From Pseudomonadota bacterium (lineage in GTDB: Bacteria > Pseudomonadota > Alphaproteobacteria > Rhizobiales > Kaistiaceae), in the NCBI GenBank assembly GCA_023392225.1, contig JAEVZM010000232.1, positions 1-7,569 on the forward strand: a stretch of DNA of 7,569 bases, written 5' to 3'. The notes below the pieces were generated by a model. That model had not been told where the DNA came from. It was given only the letters and a program-made list of their open reading frames with translations, and did no database searches. This document shows, piece after piece, positions 1-5,805 of the stretch (positions within the stretch are counted from its first letter, which is position 1; every line of letters starts with the position of its first letter). The translations under genes were made by a program, and so were the position numbers.

Positions 1-1
1 C

Positions 2-880
2 GTCTACACCGCGCTCTACGAGACGCCGGCGCTGATCGCCGGCTGGCGCGATCCCGGCCAGATCGCGACCAACGCGGCGATGCTCCGCAACCTCTTCGAG
101 CCGCTGGAGAGGGCGGCCCGGGGGCTCCGCCACGTCACCCTCCTTCAGGGCACAAAGGCCTATGGCGTCCACGTCCGGCCGATCCCGACCCCGGCCCGCG
201 AGGACCGTGACGAGGCCCGCGACATCCCCAACTTCTACTGGGAGCAGGAGGACTATCTCGCCGCCAAGCAGGCTGGGCGGGACTGGTCGCTCACCGTCTT
301 CCGGCCGCAGGTGATCTTCGGCGAATCCTTCGGCAGCGCCATGAACCTCATCCCGGCGATCGGCACCTATGGCGCCATCCTCAAGGCGCGCGGCGAGCCG
401 CTCCACTATCCCGGCGGCGATCCCAACATCACCGAGGGCGTCGACGCCGATCTCCTCGCCCGCGCCATCGACTGGGCCGGCGAGGCGCCGGCCGCCGCCA
501 ACCAGGCGTTCAACATCACCAATGGCGACGTCTTCCTGTGGCAGGAGGTGTGGCCGGCGATCGCCGATGCGATCGGCATGGCGCCGGGCGAGCGGCGACC
601 GCTGGCGCTCGCCGAGGCGATGCCCGCCCGTGCCGCGGAGTGGGATGCGATCCGCGCCGCCCATGGCCTCGCCGCGCCGGCGCTCGCCGACTATGTCGGG
701 CTCTCGTTCCAGTATGCGGATTCGGTGCTCGGCCATGGCGACGCGCGGCGCGCGGTGCCGGCCATCGTCTCGACGGTGAAGCTCCGCAGCGCCGGCTTCA
801 CCGAGGTCATGGACACGGAAGCGATGTTCCGGAAGTGGTTCCGCCTGTTCCATGAGCGGCGGCTGCTTCCGGCACCCTGA
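2..880 (+). CDS. PRISE-family SDR (progesterone 5-beta-reductase/iridoid synthase-like), 5' partial
   Basis: The reading frame is open from base 2 to a TGA at 878-880, giving 292 residues. The N-terminal nucleotide-binding part, probably 65-100 residues, lies off the left edge, so the ATG at base 80 is internal. The visible part lines up with plant progesterone 5-beta-reductases along its length: MLRN (27-30), LRHV (42-45), GTK with Lys52 (the active-site Lys147 of the Digitalis enzyme), NFY followed by QED (77-84), FRPQVIFG (100-107), a DAD segment (148-150) and FNITNGDVFLWQEVW near 170-185. Family members reduce activated C=C bonds (enones/enals) with NADPH; bacterial members are usually listed only as NAD-dependent epimerase/dehydratase. 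The position of plant catalytic Tyr179, the second Tyr of NFYY, appears to be Trp80 here, so chemistry may differ. A cyclase-family gene follows 14 bases later, probably in the same operon. Family call is firm; substrate unknown. Confidence 0.85.
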   Translation, partial: VYTALYETPALIAGWRDPGQIATNAAMLRNLFEPLERAARGLRHVTLLQGTKAYGVHVRPIPTPAREDRDEARDIPNFYWEQEDYLAAKQAGRDWSLTVFRPQVIFGESFGSAMNLIPAIGTYGAILKARGEPLHYPGGDPNITEGVDADLLARAIDWAGEAPAAANQAFNITNGDVFLWQEVWPAIADAIGMAPGERRPLALAEAMPARAAEWDAIRAAHGLAAPALADYVGLSFQYADSVLGHGDARRAVPAIVSTVKLRSAGFTEVMDTEAMFRKWFRLFHERRLLPAP

Positions 881-894
881 GGGAGGAGACAAGC

Positions 895-1911
895 ATGCGG
901 TGGAAGAACCGGCCCGAGCATTCCAACTGGGGCGACTTCGGCCCCGACGACCAGATCGGCCGCCTCAACCTCATCACCGACGCCCGCCGGCTCGCCGCCG
1001 TCGCCGAGGTGAAGGAGGGGAGGGCGTTCTGCCTCAGCCTGCCGCTCGACCTGCCGGGCGGCAACCTCCTCGTTCCCGAGCGCCATCCGCCGGTCCGTGG
1101 CGTCGAGCCGCGCGTGCCGCCGCACGACTTCGTCAACTTCCCGATGGAGCTCGAGAACCCGCACTGGGACGACGTCTCCTGCGACGACTTCGTGACCCTC
1201 TACACCCAGTATTCGACGCAGTGGGATGCCCTCAGCCACGTCGGCCGCCACTTCGATGCCGACGGCGACGGCGTCGCCGAGGCGGTCTACTACAACGGCT
1301 ACCGCGCCGGCAGCGACGTGGTCGGGACCGAGGCGGAGGATGGCCCCAAGGCGCGCAATCTCGGCATCGAGAAGATGGCGGAGACCTGCGTCCAGGGCCG
1401 CGGCGTGCTCGTCGACCTCTTCGCCGAGTTCGGCGCGGCGCGAACCCTCGTCACCTATGCCGACATCGAGCGGATCATGGCGCGCGACGGCATCGTCGTC
1501 GAGGAGGGCGACATGCTCTGCCTCCACACCGGCTACGGCCAGGCGCTGATCGACATGGGCGGCAAGCCGGACCCGGAGGTGTTGCACAACGCCTACTCGG
1601 TGCTCGACGGGCGCGACGAGCGCCTGCTCCGGTTCATCGAGGAGAGCGGCATCTCGGTGCTGATCTCCGACAACTTCGCCGTCGAGGGTTTCCCCTACGA
1701 GGACCGGCCGCAGGAGGCCCACTATCACGGCCTGCCGATCCATCAGCGCTGCCTGGTCGACCTCGGCATCCACCTCGGCGAGATGTGGTACCTGACGCCG
1801 CTCGCGCAGTATCTCCGGGAGAAGCAGCGCTCGCGCTTCCTCCTGACCGCGCCGCCGCTCCGCCTGCCGGGCTCGTTCGGCTCGCCGGCGACGCCGGTGG
1901 CGACCGTCTGA
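895..1911 (+). CDS. Cyclase-family metal-dependent hydrolase (kynurenine formamidase-like fold)
   Basis: A complete 338-residue protein whose ATG is preceded by GGGAGGA at 881-887. It belongs to the cyclase family (PF04199), which includes kynurenine formamidase, isatin hydrolase and many uncharacterised hydrolases of cyclic amides, lactones and similar bonds. Seen in the sequence: an N-terminal NWGDFGPDDQIGRLNLIT segment (11-28) typical of the long subfamily; the active-site stretch TQYSTQWDALSHVG (104-117); VYYNGYRAG (131-139); DMLCLHTGYG (206-215); ISDNFAVEGFP (257-267); and a C-terminal LGEMWYLTPLA (294-304) plus FLLTAPPLRLPGSFGSP. Relative to the HxGTHxDxPxH metal motif of KynB, the first two His positions are Gln105 and Gln109, while Asp111 and His115 are kept. 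A DxDxDG loop follows at 121-126. No signal peptide is seen, so it is probably cytoplasmic. Its stop lies three bases from that of the convergent repressor gene. The family is secure; the substrate cannot be read from sequence. Confidence 0.88.
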   Translation: MRWKNRPEHSNWGDFGPDDQIGRLNLITDARRLAAVAEVKEGRAFCLSLPLDLPGGNLLVPERHPPVRGVEPRVPPHDFVNFPMELENPHWDDVSCDDFVTLYTQYSTQWDALSHVGRHFDADGDGVAEAVYYNGYRAGSDVVGTEAEDGPKARNLGIEKMAETCVQGRGVLVDLFAEFGAARTLVTYADIERIMARDGIVVEEGDMLCLHTGYGQALIDMGGKPDPEVLHNAYSVLDGRDERLLRFIEESGISVLISDNFAVEGFPYEDRPQEAHYHGLPIHQRCLVDLGIHLGEMWYLTPLAQYLREKQRSRFLLTAPPLRLPGSFGSPATPVATV

Positions 1912-1924
1912 GCCTCAGGCGGTC
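1902..1924. terminator. Near-perfect dyad across the two convergent stop codons, possible bidirectional terminator
   Basis: The arms GACCGTCTGAG (1902-1912) and CTCAGGCGGTC (1914-1924) are symmetric about base 1913 with one T/G mismatch, which is a U.G wobble in the plus-strand transcript. RNA could form a stem of about 10 pairs with a GCC loop. Both TGA stops (1909-1911 plus, 1917-1915 minus) lie inside the arms. No U-run follows on either strand, so a classical intrinsic terminator is not proven. The position between two convergent genes with no other room makes a shared terminator or 3'-end stabiliser plausible. Confidence 0.5.
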
Positions 1925-2934
1925 TCGCCGGCGATCACCGTGAACCCGACGTCGGTGAGCGGCGCGACCGCCTCGCCGGCGATCAGGGCGAGGGCGGAGT
2001 CTCCGGCGAGCTTGCCGAGCTGGTAGCGGTTGGAGAGCACCGTCGTCAGCGGCTTCGGCAGCGCCTGGCCGATGTCGGTGCCGTTGAACCCGGCGATCGC
2101 CAGCCGCTCCGGCACCGGGATGCCGGCGGCGACGCAGTGGAAGTAGCCGCCGACCGCCATCGCGTCGTTGGAGAAATAGACCGCGTCGAGGCCCGGTGCG
2201 GCGGCGAGCAGCTCGCCCAGCGCCGACTTGCCGAGCGCGTAGTCGTAAGGCCGGTCGACGACGTTCTCGGCGGTGAAGGCGAGGCCGGCTTCCGTCAGCG
2301 CCGTGACGAAGCCCTCGCGCCGGCGGAGCGCGTAGCGGTCGTCATGGATGTTGTGGCCGACATAGCCGAAGCGGCGGTAGCCGCGGCCGAGCAGGAACGC
2401 CGCTGTCGCGTGCCCCGCCTTGAAGTGCGAGACGCCGATCGAGACGCCGATCGGCGGCCGGTCGATGTCGGTGATCTCGACGAGGAGGTGCCGTGCCGCC
2501 TTGAGCCGCTCGGCGGTCGCCGGAGAATGGTCGAAGGCCGCCACGATCAGCGCCGCCGGCCGCCAGGCGAGGAGCGAGGTGATCAGCTTCTCCTCCTCGT
2601 TCTGGTCGAACTCGGTCGCGCCGACCACGGCACGAAAGCCCTGCGGGGCGATGGTCGCGTTGATGCCGGCGAGGATCTCGGGGAAGATCGTGCGGAGCGT
2701 CGGCACCACCACGCCGATGAGGTCCGAGCCGGAGGAGGCGAGGGAGCCGGCGAGCCGGTTCGGCACGTAGCCGACCTTGCGGATCGCCGCCTCGACGCGC
2801 TTGCGCATCTCGTCCGAGATCGCGCCCTTGTTGCGGATCACCCGCGAGACGGTGATCTCGCTGACCTCGATCTCGCGTGCGACGTCGGCGAGCGTTGCCG
2901 AGAGCCGGCCGGCACCACGGGGCTTCTTTGGCAC
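1915..2934 (-). CDS. LacI-family transcriptional repressor
   Basis: A repressor of 339 residues if translation starts at the GTG at 2934-2932. I choose this start because GAGGAG lies 11 bases upstream (plus-strand CTCCTC, 2946-2951) and because the helix-turn-helix then begins near residue 13, as is normal. A longer frame to an ATG at 3045 would add 37 basic residues with no homology and would read through the divergent promoter. Seen: HTH residues 13-35 (TLADVAREIEVSEITVSRVI), hinge helix PNRLAGSLAS (58-67) with the minor-groove Leu65, then a periplasmic-binding-protein-like effector domain from DLIGVVVP (71-78) to the C terminus, with the family-typical YFSNDAMAVGG and IAGFNGTDIG. It resembles GntR-type gluconate repressors, so a sugar or sugar-acid effector is likely but not shown. 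It is transcribed divergently from the ThDP-enzyme operon and probably represses it, and possibly its own gene, through sites in 2935-3109. Confidence 0.93.
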   Translation of the reverse strand: MPKKPRGAGRLSATLADVAREIEVSEITVSRVIRNKGAISDEMRKRVEAAIRKVGYVPNRLAGSLASSGSDLIGVVVPTLRTIFPEILAGINATIAPQGFRAVVGATEFDQNEEEKLITSLLAWRPAALIVAAFDHSPATAERLKAARHLLVEITDIDRPPIGVSIGVSHFKAGHATAAFLLGRGYRRFGYVGHNIHDDRYALRRREGFVTALTEAGLAFTAENVVDRPYDYALGKSALGELLAAAPGLDAVYFSNDAMAVGGYFHCVAAGIPVPERLAIAGFNGTDIGQALPKPLTTVLSNRYQLGKLAGDSALALIAGEAVAPLTDVGFTVIAGETA

Positions 2935-2945
2935 GAGGTGCCGCT

Positions 2946-2951
2946 CTCCTC
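2946..2951 (-). promoter_or_regulatory. Ribosome binding site that sets the lacI-family GTG start
   Basis: Read on the minus strand this is GAGGAG, 11 bases before GTG 2934-2932. No comparable purine-rich site precedes the in-frame ATG at 3045, so this site supports the short GTG-initiated repressor. Confidence 0.6.
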
Positions 2952-2961
2952 GGTTTCCCAA

Positions 2962-2973
2962 CGTTTCCGAACG
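2962..2973. promoter_or_regulatory. Imperfect dyad CGTT-N4-AACG, possible autoregulatory operator
   Basis: CGTTTCCGAACG has outer arms CGTT and AACG with an unmatched four-base centre. It lies 28 bases upstream of the repressor start codon and just downstream of the proposed repressor -10 element, where an autorepression site could act. The arms differ from the stronger LacI-type site at 3069-3082, so recognition by this repressor is only a guess. Confidence 0.25.
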
Positions 2974-2980
2974 GCTGCTC

Positions 2981-3009
2981 TTATAACCGCACGTTGCATG
3001 CGCCAACAA
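2981..3009 (-). promoter_or_regulatory. Putative sigma-70 promoter of the repressor gene
   Basis: On the minus strand TTGTTG (complement of 3004-3009) is followed after 17 bases by TTATAA (2981-2986). This is close to the housekeeping -35/-10 pattern and is among the few AT-rich spots in the region. Transcription would start near 2974, leaving a leader of about 40 bases to the GTG. Assigned by eye. Confidence 0.4.
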
Positions 3010-3034
3010 GCTCCGCCGCGCGCTCCGAGCGACC

Positions 3035-3063
3035 TTGACTTGCACCAGAACGCTAGGTAATCC
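3035..3063 (+). promoter_or_regulatory. Putative promoter of the ThDP-enzyme operon
   Basis: TTGACT at 3035-3040 is a good -35 element. At 17-base spacing the -10 would be TAATCC (3058-3063), which is weak. The predicted start near 3070 falls inside the LacI-type operator candidate at 3069-3082, the arrangement expected for direct repression. The -35 is more convincing than the -10. Confidence 0.35.
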
Positions 3064-3068
3064 CGCAT

Positions 3069-3082
3069 TGTTAGCGCTGTCA
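3069..3082. promoter_or_regulatory. LacI-family operator candidate
   Basis: TGTTAGCGCTGTCA carries the central AGCGCT core and a full left half-site TGTTAGC. The right half is imperfect: 5 of 7 bases are symmetric with the left. It resembles the TGTTAGCGCTAACA-type sites bound by many LacI-family regulators of proteobacteria. It lies 28 bases upstream of the ThDP-enzyme ATG and downstream of the proposed promoter, next to a divergent LacI-family gene. Confidence 0.6.
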
Positions 3083-3096
3083 TACTGGCAGCGACG

Positions 3097-3102
3097 GGGA
3101 GG
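3097..3102 (+). promoter_or_regulatory. Ribosome binding site that sets the ThDP-enzyme start
   Basis: The run GGGGAGGA at 3096-3103 contains a near-consensus Shine-Dalgarno core. It abuts the ATG at 3104 with no spacer but stands seven bases from the in-frame ATG at 3110, which is therefore the better start. The upstream in-frame ATG at 3035 lies within the proposed -35 element and has no such site. Confidence 0.65.
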
Positions 3103-3109
3103 AATGGCA

Positions 3110-4834
3110 ATGGCCGAAGGTACCGCTCAGAACAGCAACCAGACCGTCGCGGATCGCATCGCCGCGGCATTCAGGCGGCATGGAATCACCGTGACGTTCG
3201 GCCAGAGCATCCCGACCGCCTTCCACCTCGCGGCACCGCATTTCGGCATCAAGCAGGCGGTCTACCGGACCGAGAATGCCGGTGGCGCCATGGCCGATGC
3301 CTATGCCCGCATCTCCAACCGGGTCTCGGTCGTCACCGCCCAGAACGGCCCGGCGGCGACGCTCTTGGTGCCGCCGCTCGCCGAGGCGATCAAGGCCTCG
3401 GTGCCGGTGATCGCGCTGGTCCAGGAGGTGCCGCGGAAGCAGGCCGACAAGAACGCCTTCCAGGAGTTCGACCACATCGCCCTGTTCCAGCCGGTGGCGA
3501 AGTGGGTGCGCCGGGTCGATGTCGCCGAGCGCATCGAAGAATATGTCGACATGGCCGTGGTCGCCGCGACCTCGGGCCGTCCCGGCCCGGCGGTGCTGCT
3601 GGTGCCGCTCGACGTGCTCTCCCTGCCGGCCCGGGCCGAGGCGCTCCGCCATGACGTCTACGGCACGTTCCCGCTCGACCGCGTGGTCGCCGATCCGGCG
3701 CAGGTGGCGAAGGCGGCGGACCTCCTCGCCAAGGCGAGGGCGCCGCTGGTCGTCGCCGGTGGTGGCGTCCATCTCTCCGACGCCAGCGCCGCGCTCGCCC
3801 GCCTCCAGGAAGAGTGCGCGCTGCCGGTCGGCACGACGGTGATGGGCAAGGGCGCCGTCGCCGAGACGCATCCGCTGTCGCTCGGTGTGGTCGGCTACTT
3901 CATGGGCAATGGCAGCCGCACCGAGGCGATGCGGAGCCTCGTCACCGATGCCGACGTGATCCTCTTCATCGGCGCCCGCACCAACCAGAACGGCACCGAT
4001 TCCTGGACGCTCTATCCCGACACGGCGCAGTACATCCACCTCGACATCGACGGTGGCGAGGTCGGGCGGAACTACGAGGCGGTGCGGCTCGTCGGCGACG
4101 CGCGGCTGACCATCGAGGCGCTGACCGAGGCGCTGAAGGCGCGCGACCTCTCGGCCCGGAAGGCGGCCCGGCAGGGCGTCGAGGGGCAGATCGCGGCCGG
4201 GGTCGTGGCCTGGCGACAGAAGATTGCCGCGATCACCACCGAGGACCGCGCGCCGATCCGGCCCGAGCGGCTGATGGCCGAGCTCGACGCGGTGCTGCCG
4301 GAGGACGGCATCGTCGTCGCCGACGCGAGCTATTCCTCGATCTGGATCGCCAACTACCTCACCGCCAGGCGGGTCGGCCAGCGCTTCCTCACGCCGCGCG
4401 GCATGGCCGGCCTCGGCTGGGGCCTGCCCTTCGCCATCGGCGCGCAGTTCGCGGCGCCCGAGGCCCGGGTCGTCTGCGTGTCGGGCGACGGCGGCTTCGG
4501 CCACGTCTGGGCGGAGATGGAGATGCTGGCGCGGCACAAGCTGCCGGTCACCCTCATCATCCTCAACAACCAGATCCTCGGCTACCAGAAGCACGGCGAG
4601 ACGGTGTCGTTCGATGCCTATACCGAGGCGGTCGACTTCGCGCCGGTGGATCACGCCGCCATCGCGCGCGCGGCGGGCATCGCCGGGGTGCGCGTCGAGC
4701 GTCCCGGCGACTTCCGCGAGGCCCTTTCGGCGGCATTCGCCTCTGGCAAGCCGACGCTCATCGATGTAGTGATCGATGAGAACGCACACCCGCCGATCAC
4801 GTCGTTCGGGAGCCGCTTCGGCAACCCGTTCTGA
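3110..4834 (+). CDS. Thiamine-diphosphate-dependent enzyme, acetolactate-synthase superfamily, substrate unknown
   Basis: A 574-residue protein, normal length for three-domain ThDP enzymes of the AHAS/POX group. Domains: N-terminal pyrimidine-binding domain (about 10-175), central domain (about 190-345) and C-terminal diphosphate-binding domain (about 385-560). The cofactor-activating glutamate is Glu55 in YRTENAGGAMADAYAR. The metal/diphosphate motif runs from GDG (459-461) to NN (486-487), with 24 residues between. Family-typical segments include TAQNGPAATL (76-85), EVPRKQADKNAFQEFDH (106-122) and SGRPGPAVLLVPLDVL (155-170). Keeping Glu55 argues against glyoxylate carboligase, which has Val there. 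The region after FG reads QSIP rather than the YPGG of biosynthetic AHAS, and no regulatory-subunit gene is adjacent, so a catabolic lyase, decarboxylase or cyclic-diketone hydrolase is more likely than valine synthesis. It is the first gene of an operon behind the operator candidate; the dehydrogenase gene follows 27 bases later. Confidence 0.9.
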   Translation: MAEGTAQNSNQTVADRIAAAFRRHGITVTFGQSIPTAFHLAAPHFGIKQAVYRTENAGGAMADAYARISNRVSVVTAQNGPAATLLVPPLAEAIKASVPVIALVQEVPRKQADKNAFQEFDHIALFQPVAKWVRRVDVAERIEEYVDMAVVAATSGRPGPAVLLVPLDVLSLPARAEALRHDVYGTFPLDRVVADPAQVAKAADLLAKARAPLVVAGGGVHLSDASAALARLQEECALPVGTTVMGKGAVAETHPLSLGVVGYFMGNGSRTEAMRSLVTDADVILFIGARTNQNGTDSWTLYPDTAQYIHLDIDGGEVGRNYEAVRLVGDARLTIEALTEALKARDLSARKAARQGVEGQIAAGVVAWRQKIAAITTEDRAPIRPERLMAELDAVLPEDGIVVADASYSSIWIANYLTARRVGQRFLTPRGMAGLGWGLPFAIGAQFAAPEARVVCVSGDGGFGHVWAEMEMLARHKLPVTLIILNNQILGYQKHGETVSFDAYTEAVDFAPVDHAAIARAAGIAGVRVERPGDFREALSAAFASGKPTLIDVVIDENAHPPITSFGSRFGNPF

Positions 4835-4861
4835 CGGCTGAGGAAACATCGAGGGGGCCAG

Positions 4862-5800
4862 ATGGGCCAGACTGAAAATGCCGCTTTGGCAGCTGACCGC
4901 ATTGGCGTGATCGGCTTGGGGTCCATGGGCTCTGGCATGGCCCTCTCCCTCGTCCGCGCCGGGTTCCGGGTCGCCGGTTTCGACGTCAACCCGGCGGCCG
5001 TTGCCCGCTTCGCCGAAGCCGGTGGGGCGGGGGCGGATTCGCCCGCTGCCGTAGCGGACGGCGCGTCGGTGGTGGTCTCCGTCGTGCTCAACGGCGCCCA
5101 GACCGAGGCAGTCCTGTTCGGCGAGGGCGGCTGCGCCGCGGCGATGGCGCCGGGGTCGGTGTTCGTCTCCTCCGCCACCATGGCCCCGTCGGTGGCCAAG
5201 GACCTCGCCACCCGGCTCGAGGCGAACGGCGTCCATTACCTCGACGCGCCGATCAGCGGCGGCGCCCAGCGCGCCGCCGAGGGGGCGCTGACGGTGCTGG
5301 TCTCCGGCGCGCCGGCGGCGCTTACCGCCGCGGAGAAGGCGCTCGACGCGATGGCCGCCAAGGTGTTCCGCCTCGGCGACGCGGTCGGCACGGCGGCCGG
5401 CATGAAGATCGTCAACCAGCTGCTCGCCGGCGTCCACATCGCGGCCGCGGCCGAGGCGATGGCCTTCGCCGACGCGCATGAGCTTGACCTTCGCACCGTC
5501 TACGAGGTGATCACCGCCTCGGCCGGCAATTCGTGGATGTTCGAGAACCGGGTGCCGCACATCCTCGACGACGACTATACGCCGCGGAGCGCCACCGACA
5601 TCTTCGTCAAGGACCTCGGCATCGTGCTCGACATCGCGCGCTCGGACCGGATTCCGGTGCCGCTCGCCTCGACCGCGCTGCAGTCGTTCCTGATGACCTC
5701 GGCGGCTGGCATGGGGCGCGACGACGACGCCTCTGTCTACCGCCTCTACCGGAGCATCATGGATGCCGCCGGCAGCAACGAAACCAAGAAGGGGGGATGA
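4862..5800 (+). CDS. ltnD: L-threonate dehydrogenase-like beta-hydroxyacid dehydrogenase
   Basis: A 312-residue member of the 3-hydroxyisobutyrate/6-phosphogluconate dehydrogenase superfamily. The N-terminal Rossmann domain carries GLGSMG (18-23), and Asp41 at the end of beta-2 favours NAD. Substrate-binding motif DAPISGG lies at 128-134, and the catalytic lysine is Lys182 in MKIVNQLLAG. The C-terminal helical domain matches the LtnD/YgbJ subgroup closely: AGVHIAAAAEAMAFA (189-203), SAGNSWMFENRVPHIL (220-235), then DYTPRSATDIFVKDLGIVLD. LtnD oxidises C2 of L-threonate with NAD to 2-oxo-tetronate; related enzymes act on other short sugar acids. GAGGGGG at 4851-4857 serves as ribosome binding site. 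The stop overlaps an ATG of the next gene frame (ATGA, 5797-5800), a sign of coupled translation. The kinase, aldolase and isomerase that normally follow 2-oxo-tetronate are absent from the window, so the substrate may differ from threonate. Confidence 0.88.
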   Translation: MGQTENAALAADRIGVIGLGSMGSGMALSLVRAGFRVAGFDVNPAAVARFAEAGGAGADSPAAVADGASVVVSVVLNGAQTEAVLFGEGGCAAAMAPGSVFVSSATMAPSVAKDLATRLEANGVHYLDAPISGGAQRAAEGALTVLVSGAPAALTAAEKALDAMAAKVFRLGDAVGTAAGMKIVNQLLAGVHIAAAAEAMAFADAHELDLRTVYEVITASAGNSWMFENRVPHILDDDYTPRSATDIFVKDLGIVLDIARSDRIPVPLASTALQSFLMTSAAGMGRDDDASVYRLYRSIMDAAGSNETKKGG

Positions 5801-5805
5801 TCCTG

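Noticed and set aside
691..1773. A 360-codon minus-strand open frame opposite the PRISE and cyclase genes
   Set aside because: It has low-complexity Val/Asp/Ala/Arg composition and no motif, and overlaps two well-supported family members on the plus strand. It is a GC-driven shadow.
852..1943. A 363-codon plus-strand frame overlapping the cyclase gene
   Set aside because: It consists of Arg/Pro/Ala-rich sequence without motifs; the overlapping 895-1911 frame has clear family signatures along its whole length.
1970..1985. CGCCGGCG-type short palindromes, here and scattered through the coding sequence
   Set aside because: These arise from GC-rich codon use (Ala, Gly, Arg) and recur throughout the window without positional pattern.
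2993..3007. GTTG...CAAC inverted repeat in the divergent region, considered as an operator
   Set aside because: Only the outer four bases of each side match and the centre is not symmetric. It overlaps the proposed repressor -35 element and is too weak to call.
2935..3045. N-terminal extension of the repressor to the ATG at 3045
   Set aside because: The extra 37 residues have no family match, the frame would read through the proposed -10 and -35 elements, and a Shine-Dalgarno site precedes the GTG at 2934.
2137..3060. A 307-codon plus-strand frame opposite the repressor gene
   Set aside because: Its composition is typical of an antisense shadow (Arg, Glu, Asp, Val) and it runs through the divergent promoter region; the minus-strand LacI protein explains the sequence.
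3080..5560. An 826-codon open frame on the minus strand opposite the ThDP and dehydrogenase genes
   Set aside because: It is very rich in Arg, Gly, His and Asp with no recognisable domain, and lies exactly antisense to two strongly supported genes. Long antisense frames are expected at this GC content.
5797..5805. ATG at 5797 as the SDR start
   Set aside because: Not excluded: it overlaps the previous stop as ATGA. I preferred 5806 because the G-run Shine-Dalgarno spacing and the usual N terminus fit it better.
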